A stretch of 64,000 nt of DNA from the NCBI GenBank assembly GCA_030248295.1, contig JASANH010001230.1, forward strand, positions 60,547 through 124,546, given 5' to 3'. Positions within the stretch are counted from its first letter, which is position 1. The number at the start of each line of letters is the position of its first letter. Of the stretch, positions 1 through 10,367 are shown in pieces. Under the pieces are notes generated by a model. That model was not told the origin of the DNA and made no database searches. It saw nothing but the letters and a program-made list of their open reading frames with translations. Origin of the DNA: Mesodorylaimus sp. YZB2_4 (Eukaryota; Nematoda; Enoplea; Dorylaimida; Dorylaimidae). The position numbers were made by a program, and so were the translations under genes.

Positions 1-543
1 CAACAAACTTAGCAGCGCTCATTGCTAGTACAGTACTTCCATTGAAAATTATCCATATTCTGGTTTGTCTGTTTATGGAGCGTGGTTGCTTTGGCAGCGC
101 CTCATCGGTGCTAGCTGACTGCTTGTGGGAGTGCCATCAGTGTGACATATGTGCAGTATGGTCGGGTACAGTTGCCAGTTTCTTCATTGCTGAGAATCTG
201 ATACAGCCATGTCATGTGCAGTATGGTACATTGACGAATAACAAATGCTCGCATATGCAACTCACTACCGGTGTCGCGACCGACCGACTAGGGGATAGAA
301 CTCTTTATACGAAAGTGTCAACGGACAGTCACGGACAAACGAAGCTGTCTGTGCGCTGAATTTTCATGTCACCTCGTGGAAAAGCTGGCGCCTTTTTTTA
401 GCGAAATCATAAATCGGTGGATGGACAACAATGGATTTAAATCGTTATCAGATTATAGTTCGATATTTCGACGGGAATTAACCCGAAAGGTTCACGAAAA
501 ACCAGAAAAAGTCTTTGAATAATGGAATTAGAAGAGGTGGAAT
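1..543. other. Intergenic, no feature seen
   Basis: Only short random open frames. The longest (42-359, +) shows no domain, signal peptide or splice context that would support a gene. Confidence 0.5.
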
Positions 544-1299
544 ATGCATTTCTTCGATGATCATCTTGCCGAAGGTGAGATTTACCTTTTCTACATAGTA
601 TGTTCCTGACATTTTAGTTTTGTGTGCTTCATCAAGTTATTACGATTCTTTGCCCTCTTCAGCTAAATATAGCAATCTAGAAGAAACGAAAGACTGCTCC
701 ATCGTGCTCTATGGCAGCATTCTGCATTTACCACATTCGACAAACGATTTTATCGAACGCGTGTGCTCTTTGAAGTAAGGTTATTGACTGGCCTTTTAAA
801 TGCGAATCTTCACGAACCATGCTCTTTCAGAGTATGAAAACGTCGATCGTTCGGCTTTTTAGCCTTACTGAAGTAACTTGCTTTAGTTTAAAAATATCGG
901 GGCTTATTCAATTTTGGTCACTTTGGCAGGGGCAGGTTGGCCACGATTTTGACATTATCGAACTAGAACCAGGCTCGAGCCAGCTGGTCGAGCAAGGTAA
1001 GCGCTGCCGTAAGTGCTGTTTATGATAAAGTCAAGCGGGCTCAATATTACTGTAGCTTGTGTTGTGCTGCAGGAGTTAAAATGGAAAAAAAAACGACTGA
1101 CTCATTGTCGAACACAGATACAACAGCTACTCTCGCCAGCTCCCTCCTCCAGGCGAAGAATAACTGGCGACTGTACGACTGCAAGACCAAGTTCGCCCAA
1201 ATTGTTCTGTTGGGAATGCGAGGAAAAACACAAGGACACACCAAAACAGGAAGAAGTGATTTGATTCGTTTTTTGCTTTCATGTCATGCATTTTACTAG
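544..1299 (+). CDS. Small unidentified protein, five exons
   Basis: Hand-built model with exons 544-574, 663-774, 833-872, 936-996 and 1073-1299, giving 156 residues. Every junction has GT..AG ends and compatible phase, and the summed length is an exact multiple of three. The ATG is preceded in frame by a stop (TAG) 15 bases upstream, which fixes the start if this exon is first. The third exon uses the second AG of an AGAG acceptor; the first AG would create an immediate stop. The intron 873-935 could also be retained without breaking the frame. The protein is soluble, with a DTTATLASSLLQAKNN segment near residue 100. This faintly recalls the C-terminal part of proteasome assembly chaperone 4 (PSMG4), but the likeness is weak and unverified. 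I do not assign a function. Confidence 0.4.
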
Positions 1300-1564
1300 T
1301 AAGTGAGCCCAAAACATTTCAATTTCCTAGAGAATTTTGGTACCTACCCGCCCACCCGAGAGCCGTATACAGTCGAAGCGAGTTTATTGTTGGTGAATAT
1401 CTCAAGGCAACGTTAATTTTTCTTGCTTTTCTTCAATTTTAATGTTGCTGTTACCTTTGCATTGGTTTTATTGATTGATCAGGGATGGATATCTACAATA
1501 CAGTACAGTCAGATAAAATAGAGGGTGCGAAGTTTTGCTGATTGACAGTTATTGTGGTCTGTGC
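1300..1564. other. Spacer between convergent genes, nothing seen
   Basis: AT-rich convergent spacer between the small five-exon gene and the minus-strand ORF ending at 1565. No repeat or RNA structure recognised. Confidence 0.4.
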
Positions 1565-2224
1565 TTACGGATATCTAAGCCGCGTTTGCTCTATAACTGT
1601 TTGAGTCAGGTCTGGCCGCGTTGATGACGAAGCCATAGATCGAGTCTTATTCTTGCTCGATAAGCTGCACAAGTAGGTACGATAAACCCGAGCTTTCTTC
1701 TGAGCTTTAGATGTATTCAAGACGAAATTGCAATTAACCGCCTGGCTAAAGCAAGAGATCCATAACTTAAGATCATCGACTGTCTTAAAGTTAACACGAA
1801 TAATGGCACTAAATTTTTCCACATTTCCTGAACAGACAAGGACTTCAAAAGAATGTGTGTCCGGCAATAGGGCAGAGAGTGCAGATGAATCCATTTCACT
1901 CATTTTTAAGCACGGCACCTTCGATTTCAGATCCATTCGCGTAATGTATAGTAATAGCAGTGTGTTGCTCCATCCCTCCAGGTCAAACACACAAAATGAA
2001 AAAACGGGGGAAACCATACTGTAACTTCGCGACAATAATATCTGCCAGCGAGCGAAAGTCCCAGGGTTGACAAAAATGCGTACGGCACGGCCGGTACGGT
2101 CGACCCTGGTGTGGGCCTTAAACGAGACCTCAGAACTCCTTATTAGTGGATCAAGATAATGAACACGCCTTCCGCAGTAATCTTTTGCATCTTTTTTACC
2201 TGTCGAATATGCGCTTGGTAGCAC
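1565..2224 (-). CDS. 219-aa ORF, possibly transposon-derived DNA-binding domain
   Basis: A single uninterrupted minus-strand frame of 219 codons, long for this non-coding background. Around residues 135-185 a segment reads like the N-terminal module of MULE/FAR1-type proteins: FKTVDDLKLWISCFS, then a basic stretch, then RVYRTYLC. In that module an acidic-start helix is followed by spaced aromatic and Cys residues ahead of a transposase. No DDE transposase core follows downstream, so this would be a fragment or a captured domain. No signal peptide or membrane segment is visible. It may also be a chance ORF. The assignment rests on motif feel only. Confidence 0.3.
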   Translation of the reverse strand: MLPSAYSTGKKDAKDYCGRRVHYLDPLIRSSEVSFKAHTRVDRTGRAVRIFVNPGTFARWQILLSRSYSMVSPVFSFCVFDLEGWSNTLLLLYITRMDLKSKVPCLKMSEMDSSALSALLPDTHSFEVLVCSGNVEKFSAIIRVNFKTVDDLKLWISCFSQAVNCNFVLNTSKAQKKARVYRTYLCSLSSKNKTRSMASSSTRPDLTQTVIEQTRLRYP

Positions 2225-2337
2225 GACCGTGATGACACTAGGCCGTCAAAAAACATCAAGCACGTCTTTATAAAGCAGCAGGGAAATCGATCTGTGTGGC
2301 CAGTCGTCGGCTGGTCAGCCCAGCACCCGTTGTTAGG

Positions 2338-3429
2338 TCATGGGCGATGTCTATTCTCGTAGGCATGGGTCCAACTATTCACCAATATTTCAAAATGACT
2401 CAGACGAGGTTCGTTCGATACAACATTGACCACGGGCTCAGCCTGGGCGTCGACTGCTTGACCACGCCAAAATCGAGCTAATAACGGGAACTGTTTGGCC
2501 ACATTGTTTCTTAGCGGGGTGCAGCGATGAAGGAATATAATCGGGTACATGATGAAAAATACTTGAATGGCTATATAACAAATGTGGCAGACTGTGACCT
2601 TAGTCGTGTACGTAATGTCGTTGCTGGCGACCATTGTCAACGCGGCCACGGGCACCAGAGCCCAACAAAGAGCGTGCAGTACAACAGTTGGCAATAGCAT
2701 TTCTGATATTTGAACGTTCGAACTGAGCTGAAATCGAGCTGATAGACTGTATTTGGCTCGGTTGACAAAAACAGTTTTCATGAGTCCCCGATTGGTCAGT
2801 AGGTTGAGACTGAACAGGGTTAGTGCAAATATTTCTTGGATGGCCATGGTGACTAGGGCGGTCATTGAATATTGCACAGTCGACGAAAGCGTGCCGACGC
2901 AGAATGGAGTAAGCACATCGGCTGATGCTGTTGGGACGGTGAGCACGGCCAGAAATGATGTCATGATCCAAGCGAAAGATGCCATGAGGACCACTGCTTT
3001 CCTATCCCTGACTAGTTCGTACTTGGCGAAATATTTGGTGGCGTATACACGCTCGAGGCCCACGGATGTCAACGTGAAGGCGTTGACAGTGAGAGGGAAG
3101 AGGACTGCGAATTCTGCGTACCGACAGTGCAGCTTACTCGTCAGCAGCCGACACGGGTTCAAGCTTCTCAGAGTCAATATAGTTGCTGTTTTCAGACAGA
3201 ATGCCGCACCACAAATAATCGCTGTCAAGGCGAGATTTCCCAACAAAAATCGAATGTTAAAGTGTAAAATGGTGGTTTTAATCAGCAGCTGCAGCAACAC
3301 GATGTTGACAATGATAATAATAGGTGACAAGAGAAGCTGCAATGCGAGCGTGACAGGAACAGCGATTTGAGAGACCACACTTTTGGTTGCATTACAATCT
3401 ATGTCCATGGAAGCGTTGAAATCTTTCAT
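2338..3429 (-). CDS. Seven-transmembrane chemoreceptor, nematode Sra/Srb-like
   Basis: Single-exon ORF of 363 residues with about seven hydrophobic segments, the expected length for a nematode chemoreceptor. Family-type landmarks are FNIRFLLGNLAL at the end of TM1/TM2, a Cys pair (SLNPC and LHCRY) before TM3, GLERVYATKYFAKYE after TM3 in place of the rhodopsin DRY, and LSARFQLSSNVQISEMLLP entering TM6. The ER.YAT and LS.RFQ motifs are characteristic of the Sra/Srab/Srb superfamily, which senses external chemicals in sensory neurons. An N-glycosylation site (NATKS) lies in the extracellular N-terminus. The neighbour at 5585-6679 is a paralogue in the same orientation. Ligand unknown. Confidence 0.8.
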   Translation of the reverse strand: MKDFNASMDIDCNATKSVVSQIAVPVTLALQLLLSPIIIIVNIVLLQLLIKTTILHFNIRFLLGNLALTAIICGAAFCLKTATILTLRSLNPCRLLTSKLHCRYAEFAVLFPLTVNAFTLTSVGLERVYATKYFAKYELVRDRKAVVLMASFAWIMTSFLAVLTVPTASADVLTPFCVGTLSSTVQYSMTALVTMAIQEIFALTLFSLNLLTNRGLMKTVFVNRAKYSLSARFQLSSNVQISEMLLPTVVLHALCWALVPVAALTMVASNDITYTTKVTVCHICYIAIQVFFIMYPIIFLHRCTPLRNNVAKQFPLLARFWRGQAVDAQAEPVVNVVSNEPRLSHFEILVNSWTHAYENRHRP

Positions 3430-5584
3430 CGAGGGATTGCGATGTCAGGCCCAGGCCACCGTTCCACGCAGTTACACAGTGTTTTTCCACGTGTATCCAC
3501 GTACCCCCTGTGTATTACATGACTAAGTGAAAATTCCAGGTCACCGTTAAAAAGGGAGTTGCGCGAAGCAGTTGGATCATAATCCCGACCTTCTGCTCTG
3601 ACGTATCAGCTAGCAATACACCAGCTATCTCACTTTGCTCAGTCATTTACGTCATTGATAAGGGACAATCCGAGGGGTTGGCTCACTTGCTTACGTCCAT
3701 TCGATTAATATGAGATTCATGAATGGTGACAAAAATTGCATCTCAGGTGCCAGCTTGGTCCTGGTTTAGGAGCGTGCCTTTTTTACGCCGCTGACATCCG
3801 TGAATTATATGTGAAATGTCAAGAGTATGCGTCACTCGTTTCAGACTGTCCGCCAGTGAGCATTGTGCAGTAATCAATCTTGACCTTATAACTGGTGGAC
3901 TAGGTGTGTTTGAGGGGAGTTGAGTGAATAATTGGTAACTCGAGTAGCGACTGGTGAGGAATGTCAAGAGAATGAATTGAACCAAATTAGGCTGATATAC
4001 TCGATATCATCCTGGCAATGCCTCCCGATCGATCTTAATGATTGAGCGTTTCATTAGCTGAGAGTGCAAAGGTGACGTTCGATATCGCCAAGGGGAGTCT
4101 CTCGAAAATCGTAAGCACGAAGAGATGTGCGTAAATGACAAGAGAGAGGTCATCTGAGACTGTTCATTGGCACAGCTGAATACGGACTCGGAAAGTTCCT
4201 CATAGGCGTGTGCTTTTCAAACGAAAATTGGAGCTCCGTGCCCACCTGATTGGATTGTAGTTTTGGACGATGCGAAATTGCAAAAAAAATGGGGGTGGAA
4301 TATGTTTTCTGCGCTTCTGCGGACTTGGCCGAGACTCAGCGTCAGACTGATCTACAGGAAGAGCCGGTAGCAACTGAAATCTTAGAGAACTCTGGTGAAT
4401 ACTTCAACTTGCGGCTTACGCGTTAGCAGTTGAGTGTTTATATTCTGGTTTTAATGTTTTTTGAACTTTTGAACTTCGAAGCAGCAGAATGTTTTCAAAT
4501 GAGCTACGTCTGTCAGTCCTAAGTCTCCTATTCCTAATTACGCGCTCAAGCCTATTAAAAGAGTCCATGGGGAGAGTACTTGCTGAACGCGGGCTAGCAT
4601 CAAGTGCAACTAGGGAATAAGACCAAGACACACCTATCCTCTTTCGCGTATTAACTCTTCTCCATGCCCGTCGCGGGTGGACGCATTCACAGGTTTTTCT
4701 AAAATTTTTTTGTGTTTTGCCCCGTGCCGCCCCTTCCAACCCCTATTTCTACGTAGCTGTCACTGGCCAACCCAACAGGGTAGCGTCTCGAAGTCCTCAG
4801 TTCACGCTGGGGATTCCGTCTAGTACAGCCGTGTCTGGCTCTAGTGTTCGACTCCCTCGCCTATTCTTATTTTCGCAAAGTGAACTCTGTACCTTGCTTC
4901 CTAGCAGCTATTGGGACCCTGCAGTGCGTGATTAGAACCTGAGAGATGTAGGACCCAGTCCTTACAGAGGATAGAAGTCACACCGGCCGGCAGTCCTGAT
5001 ATGATGAGAGATCAGCTCTCACGGCAGCTTCCTTCTGCGTGCCCACACAAGGGCATCCTGTGCCCGCTGGGCTCCCAGAATACTGGGCGAGAATGGAAGG
5101 ACCTGCTCGACTGGTGTTCTGGAACCAGCTCCCTGATTCTCTACTCGTTCGGCGTCGGACGCATGCCGGTACCGGGTGAGTCGCCAAGAGCCAGGTGTGC
5201 AAGGCCAGCGACGGGCTTACCAAATCGCCATCGAGGACTAGTTCCCACTCTGAGAGTGGACTTACTAAACTGCCGTCCTCAGCCGGGACAGAACTGCGGC
5301 ACCCCGGTCAGGGCTGCTGGCCCAAGCAATGGCCAACGACTGGACCAAATGCCTGGCTCGTTTTGCCCCGATTGTGAGAGAAATGTTTGCCAAACAGATC
5401 CCAGAGGAGTGCCCGTGAGAGAGCAGTCAGGAGGACCGCCCTGCACGATGAGGCTCGGCTAGAAAAGGCAAGCGCTTGTCGACAAATGACTGAACTTCTT
5501 GTTTTATTAGCAGCTCATATCTGCTTGCAGGCACTTTAGGACTTTAATTCATCCTGATGAACTCGCGAGGCCATGCATGTGATG
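3430..5584. other. Intergenic between the two chemoreceptors, with SINE-like remnant
   Basis: No supported gene. Around 5165-5215 the text GGGTGAGTCGCC...GTGTGCAAGGCCAGCGACGG matches the body of the SINE copies at 53.7 and 54.2 kb and is probably an eroded copy. An open frame at 5001-5462 (+) overlaps that remnant and is not credible as a gene. Confidence 0.45.
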
Positions 5585-6679
5585 TCACACCTGGTGCTTA
5601 TCGGCGTAAGCCATGGCCCAAGTGTTCGCCAACATTTCAAAGTGATTTTGGGGAGAATTGCTCGCACTCGCTTGGTGTCCAAAATTCACAGCTGCCACAT
5701 CATGGCCGACAGCACGACTCCGCCAGAAATGAGAAAACGAGGGAAAGTGTTCGGCCAGTTTATTCCTGAATGGAGGGCAGCGACGGAAAAAAATGATGGG
5801 ATAAGTGGCATAAAATACTTGGACTGTAATATAGCACAGGTGGCACACGATGACTTTGGTGATGTAGGGAATCTGATCAGTGACAACAATGACCACAGTG
5901 ACTGCGGCCACTGGCACCCAACAGAGTGCGTCCCAGGCAACTGTCGGCAACAGCATCTCCGACATTTGAATGTTGGCGCTCAGTTGGAATCGTGCCGAGA
6001 GAGTGTAGCGAGCACGGTTCACGAACAGGGTGGTCATCAGTCTTCGATTAATGATCAAATTGAGACCAAAGATGGAGAAAGCGCACGTTTCTTCGAGTGT
6101 CAATATAAATAATGCGGCCAATCCCGTTTGTTCAGTGGCAGCGAGAGGCCCCACGCAGAATGGTGTCATCGTGCCCGGGGGTATGGGCACTGTGGTCACT
6201 GGTCCCAGCACGGCTGTCACCACCCAAGAAAACGATGCCAGCACCAGCCCGATCTTTTTGGTCCGCATTTCTTCATAGCGCGTGTAATATTTCGTGGCGA
6301 CCAGGCGCTCTACGCCCACACAAACCAGCGAGTAGGCGTTGGCCGAGGACGGAATCAATATCGAAAACTCCAGGACCCGACATTGCAGGTTGCTCATGCG
6401 CAATAGGCACGGGTTGAAATTCATGAGATAGAGAACACTGACAGTTCTAAAAAACAGTGCCAGTCCGCAAACAGTTGACGTGAGTGCCAGATTTCCTAAC
6501 AGCAGACGAATATTGAAATGAAGAACTGAAGTTTTCACGAGCAACCAAAGAAGGAGGATGTTAAACACAATAATCGGGGGCGAAAGTAGAAGCTGCAGAG
6601 TGAGTGTTGCTGGGATAGCCATGTTAGATATTATGGATTGTGTCTCATTACAGCCCGAATCGGACAAGTTTGTGATCAT
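5585..6679 (-). CDS. Seven-transmembrane chemoreceptor, nematode Sra/Srb-like, paralogue
   Basis: Single-exon ORF of 364 residues, clearly homologous along its full length to the receptor at 2338-3429. Shared features are LQLLLSP in TM1, LHFNIRLLLGNLAL, a Cys pair (FNPC and LQCRV), GVERLVATKYYTRYE after TM3, and LSARFQLSANIQMSEMLLPTV before TM6. Both genes lie on the same strand about 2.2 kb apart and lack introns, which fits a local tandem duplication. The extracellular N-terminus is short and Cys-containing. Probable role: chemosensory receptor in the plasma membrane of a sensory cilium, inferred from the family. Ligand unknown. Confidence 0.8.
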   Translation of the reverse strand: MITNLSDSGCNETQSIISNMAIPATLTLQLLLSPPIIVFNILLLWLLVKTSVLHFNIRLLLGNLALTSTVCGLALFFRTVSVLYLMNFNPCLLRMSNLQCRVLEFSILIPSSANAYSLVCVGVERLVATKYYTRYEEMRTKKIGLVLASFSWVVTAVLGPVTTVPIPPGTMTPFCVGPLAATEQTGLAALFILTLEETCAFSIFGLNLIINRRLMTTLFVNRARYTLSARFQLSANIQMSEMLLPTVAWDALCWVPVAAVTVVIVVTDQIPYITKVIVCHLCYITVQVFYATYPIIFFRRCPPFRNKLAEHFPSFSHFWRSRAVGHDVAAVNFGHQASASNSPQNHFEMLANTWAMAYADKHQV

Positions 6680-7504
6680 CGTAAGCTTCCAATCAATGAA
6701 TCACCACAATCAGAATTGTCTGCTGAGCTTCTCCATCGCAGGATGAGCACTAGTTATCACCAGTCCCTGCTGCCCATACAGGTGACCACACAGAATCGCG
6801 CACTCTCATGATGCCACGTGAGTGCGCATATGAGAGCGTATTACTTCTTTCTCTGATTTCAGTAATGGCTAGTTCTCCTAAACTCAATCTCGTCTTACCT
6901 AATTATACCTTCAAAAACCATTGGAAAAACGAAGCTGCCTGAATGAGTCAAGTATAAAGCGCACTTTTTCTGCTACACCACAGGTGCCAAACACGATCAA
7001 GTAAAATGGACAAGGGGCATTCGGTTCAAAATAAAGTCAGACTTTTGGGGCCTCTAGTCGGGAATACCTGGCGCCAAGTAATGCTAAACTGTAGGATTCA
7101 AATGTGAAGAAGCTTCGCAAAAAAGAACAAGACTTTGATGGAAAAGGTCTGTCGAAAAGGACTTGGGACGGCAATTCGCGAGGAAAGTAATTATAACAAT
7201 ACTGCATGAGTCGGTTTCGGTTGGATGTCTCATCTGGAACATGTCGCTCATGAGATTTCTGCTTTTAATCAGTGTTCTCGAATGCACAATGCTTGAGCCA
7301 AGTGCCACGGAAACAATATGCCAGGCGTTGCTTTTTGTCTTCGAAATGTCATTGCTTTCAAGTGGATGGACTCAGGGATATTGTTCCTGGGGAAGCAGGA
7401 AATGCAGCGTACTCCCTCTAGAATAGGCCTGAGTAGAAGGGCAGGTGATTCCTAGAGGCGGCTGTCTTGTGAGAACATGCAATGCCACCCGCAATGTTCT
7501 ATTT
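6680..7504. other. Upstream flank of receptor, no gene seen
   Basis: About 0.8 kb upstream of the second receptor. Short frames on both strands show no splice context or domain. Confidence 0.4.
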
Positions 7505-9140
7505 GAAAAAAATCAGCCAACGGAGAGGTTAGCCAAGCCACTCTAACCGAATGTAAGGCGAGACGAGGCTCCCTCGGCGGCACATGCTTGAGTGGGTTAT
7601 ACTTATGTGGACGTGATATATCTACGTTCACGTTCCCTTCAGGGCGAGGCTCACAATCGTGCTCCCATACTCACCCACAATGCATGTCTCTGAGATGTAC
7701 CTGGTCGTGGGGTCGACTCCCTCTGGGACTTTATTCTTTCTGTTTTTCACCCAAGGCTAGTGCCCACATGAATACACTTATTCGTATTTTGAAGTAAGCT
7801 TGGAAGTTCGTGGTTTTGGATTACGATTCCCTTTTGTTACCTCGAACTTACTTGGGGAACAGGACTTGCTGTAGTAAGGTTGCATCTGTCGTGCCAGCAC
7901 GAGTACTGCATGTCTGGCACCTACTCAGTGACACCAGAACAGGAAGTTCAGCTTCTGTGGAGCCAGCATGCTAATAGCTTAGGCGTACAACCTTCTGCAA
8001 TAGAACTGACGACCATCGGCCTCCATGGCCTGAATGAAGTGGCTGAGGTGGGGCGCCCTTTTACACTTTTTATTGCTGACTGAAAAAAAATCAGCCAACG
8101 AGATAGCCAAGCCACTCTAACCAAATCAAGGCGAGACGAGGCAATTCTGTTTGATCCCACCTGATCTACGAATGCCGCTGAGGGAGCCCAGCCAACCTCG
8201 TCTCGCCTTGTATTTGGTTAGAGTAGGGCGGGCTAACCTTTTCGTTGTCTATAACAGATTTTTTAGAAATAATAGTACTTTTCCGCACCTACATTTGGGC
8301 TAGTAATTGAGAATAGACAGAAGAAATTTGTCGTCAAGTCCCTCCTGAGCTGACGCAAATTCCGTGCAAGGAAGATTTCCACGTTCTGCTCTGTCACTGT
8401 GGCCTACTGCACATAAATTCCAAAGTGGCTGGGCTAAGCAGGCAACTGCGTGATGAGGCTGTTGGCAGGGGGTTTCACACTGTTAGGGCACTCCATTGCC
8501 GGTTGTGGCGGTGCTGTAATTAATATTACCGTCACCAATTAATTAATTTTGTGGTGGCAAACGGCCTGAATTTCCGCAACAAATATTCTTCGCTATAGAA
8601 AATGTAAAGTAGATAGCAGGTGGATTTTTCAAAAATTTCAGGCTGAGAAATCAAAAAAATAAAAAACAAGCCAACTTAAACACCAAACTTAAGCAAAAGT
8701 TCAACCAAACTGAAGAGAACAGAACACTCGTCCCGGCCGCCTGCTGGTGGTGTGTGTTAAAATCCAGTTTTTCGAGCTAAAAAAATTAATTAGTGCGAAT
8801 CTCAAAATCACACCTTCAAAAGAATAATTCGCGCTATGAGAGCTTTCAGAAACACCAACTCTTTTGTCCGTAGCTTTATTGGCTATTGCTGTAGGCGGGA
8901 CTCGAATACTTCGTCGTCGTCATCTCTGCAACAGCAAAACGTGCATTTTGGATCTCAAGAATGGCTCAGCCATTTCCAAATAAATTTTGCACGATTATTG
9001 GCCATGGCAAACAAAGCTAATCCCCAAAATTGTGTTCCCTTTTGTTGGTTTCTTATCGAGTTGTGGACGGGCAAAGTTGCACGCCCAACATTGCGCATCT
9101 GTGTGGCTAAACAGGCAATTACCGTGCCTTTGATACAATC
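7505..9140 (-). repeat. Left copy of an inverted dispersed repeat block
   Basis: This block reappears in reverse complement at 22413-24190 and 19600-20064. Matching landmarks include AATCAGCCAACG...GGTTAGCCAAGCC, the run through CTCGTCTCGCCTTG, the AATTAATTAATT stretch near 8535, and CCACCAGCAGGCGG near 8740. Internally a palindromic MITE-like unit spans about 8086-8265: AATCAGCCAACG at one end, CGTTGTCTATAACAGATT at the other, with ~60-bp imperfect arms. It is non-coding. A short fragment of the same family lies at 63562-63712. Confidence 0.75.
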
Positions 9141-9569
9141 CAGTTTCAGGCATCAAAGGCTAACAAAAGTTTCGTGGAAACCAGACGGTGACAGGTCGAT
9201 TTGGCGTTTTGCGTCTCTTCAGAAGCAATCATGATTGTTTTTTTTAATGTCAGGTCATTTACTCTCACCAAGCATGGTGAAACGCATTCAGGGGTGGAGC
9301 ACACAACCATTCACTGCATAACACCATCCAGAAATAGGGGATAGACTCGCTCGATCAGCTGGGAGTGATTCAAGATCATTTTCACGAGAATAATTTTGGA
9401 TGGTAAACAAACTTTTCTGCAGTTTCTTGTAACTGGCGAAGAGGCTGACGGGCTTCGAAGCTCGGGTTCGCTCTGACAATATGTTCCAATATGGGCGATA
9501 GGGGAGAGCCGCTGTGTCTGACTGGCCCACTCTGTGTACCAGTTCTCCCCCCCCCCCCCCCCCCTACGA
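9141..9569. other. Spacer before CAP promoter region, nothing supported
   Basis: Ends in a long C homopolymer (about 9547-9564). No coding evidence. Confidence 0.4.
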
Positions 9570-9994
9570 ACTCGGGCTGCCGATCATGCACTTTATCGTC
9601 TGTCTATGCTTTTCGAAACCAGGCTCTGGGGCTGTTAGCATTCAAACAATCAGAGCCCTCGCCTTCGGCCGTGTTCTATTTTAGGTCCGCGGTACGAAAA
9701 CATGAAATTAGTCCAATGCGCCATGATGCAAATATTTCAGAAACTCGTTTGGTTTAATTGGTCGTTTAGCTCATATGTCAAGTTATTATCCAAATATTAC
9801 GATTTACAACAATTATACTTCAGATCAAACGAGCCCCCCTCCCCCCAATATCGTGTTTGGTCATTAGCGTTACGAAGCAGGCACGGAGTAGGAGGGTAGT
9901 TTAGACCAATTAATCTGGAACATTGTCATCCATCACATGGTGCCAGCTAGTGCACCCTTCCAGGTATTTAAGCTGGCACCCGAGTTAGCCAACC
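9570..9994 (+). promoter_or_regulatory. CAP1 promoter region with TATA-like box
   Basis: Collinear with 17515-17955 upstream of CAP2. A TATA-like box (TATTTAAG, 9965-9972) is followed by AGCTGGCAC. A 15-bp block GTCATCCATCACATG (9925-9939) is identical in the other copy and sits at the same distance (25 bp) from the TATA box. A second conserved block, TTTAATTGGTCGTTTAGC, starts at 9753. Transcription would start near 9995. The 5' UTR is interrupted by an intron at 10074-10349. Confidence 0.65.
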
Positions 9995-10367
9995 GACATT
10001 CCACCTGACTATCTGAAAGCGGCCCCTCCCAGTACACGATTGAATTGGATCGTCCGTTGTCGATATTGAGTTGGTAAGTGAAGAGGATATCTAATGTAGG
10101 CTCCCCAGTGGGCGCTTGGTAGATTCAGAGGGCGGACTGGCATGCCAACAGCGACCGAGGACCGACATCCTTCAGGGGACACTGCCAACTGCCGCTATCT
10201 CTGGTGTCACACGTTAGCTAATGTGATACCCCTGCTACTGGGGGGGATTATCGTTGTTGCAAATTGAGGATGTGTTGCACCAAGGAGATGACCACATCAG
10301 TCGGTATCTCTTTTTTGCTGACCAGCAGTTCATTTAGAAGGTTTTTCAGTCAAAGATTTCACCGAAC

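Noticed and set aside
5001-5462. 153-codon plus-strand ORF, Cys/Pro-rich
   Set aside because: It runs through an eroded SINE body and shows no coherent domain.
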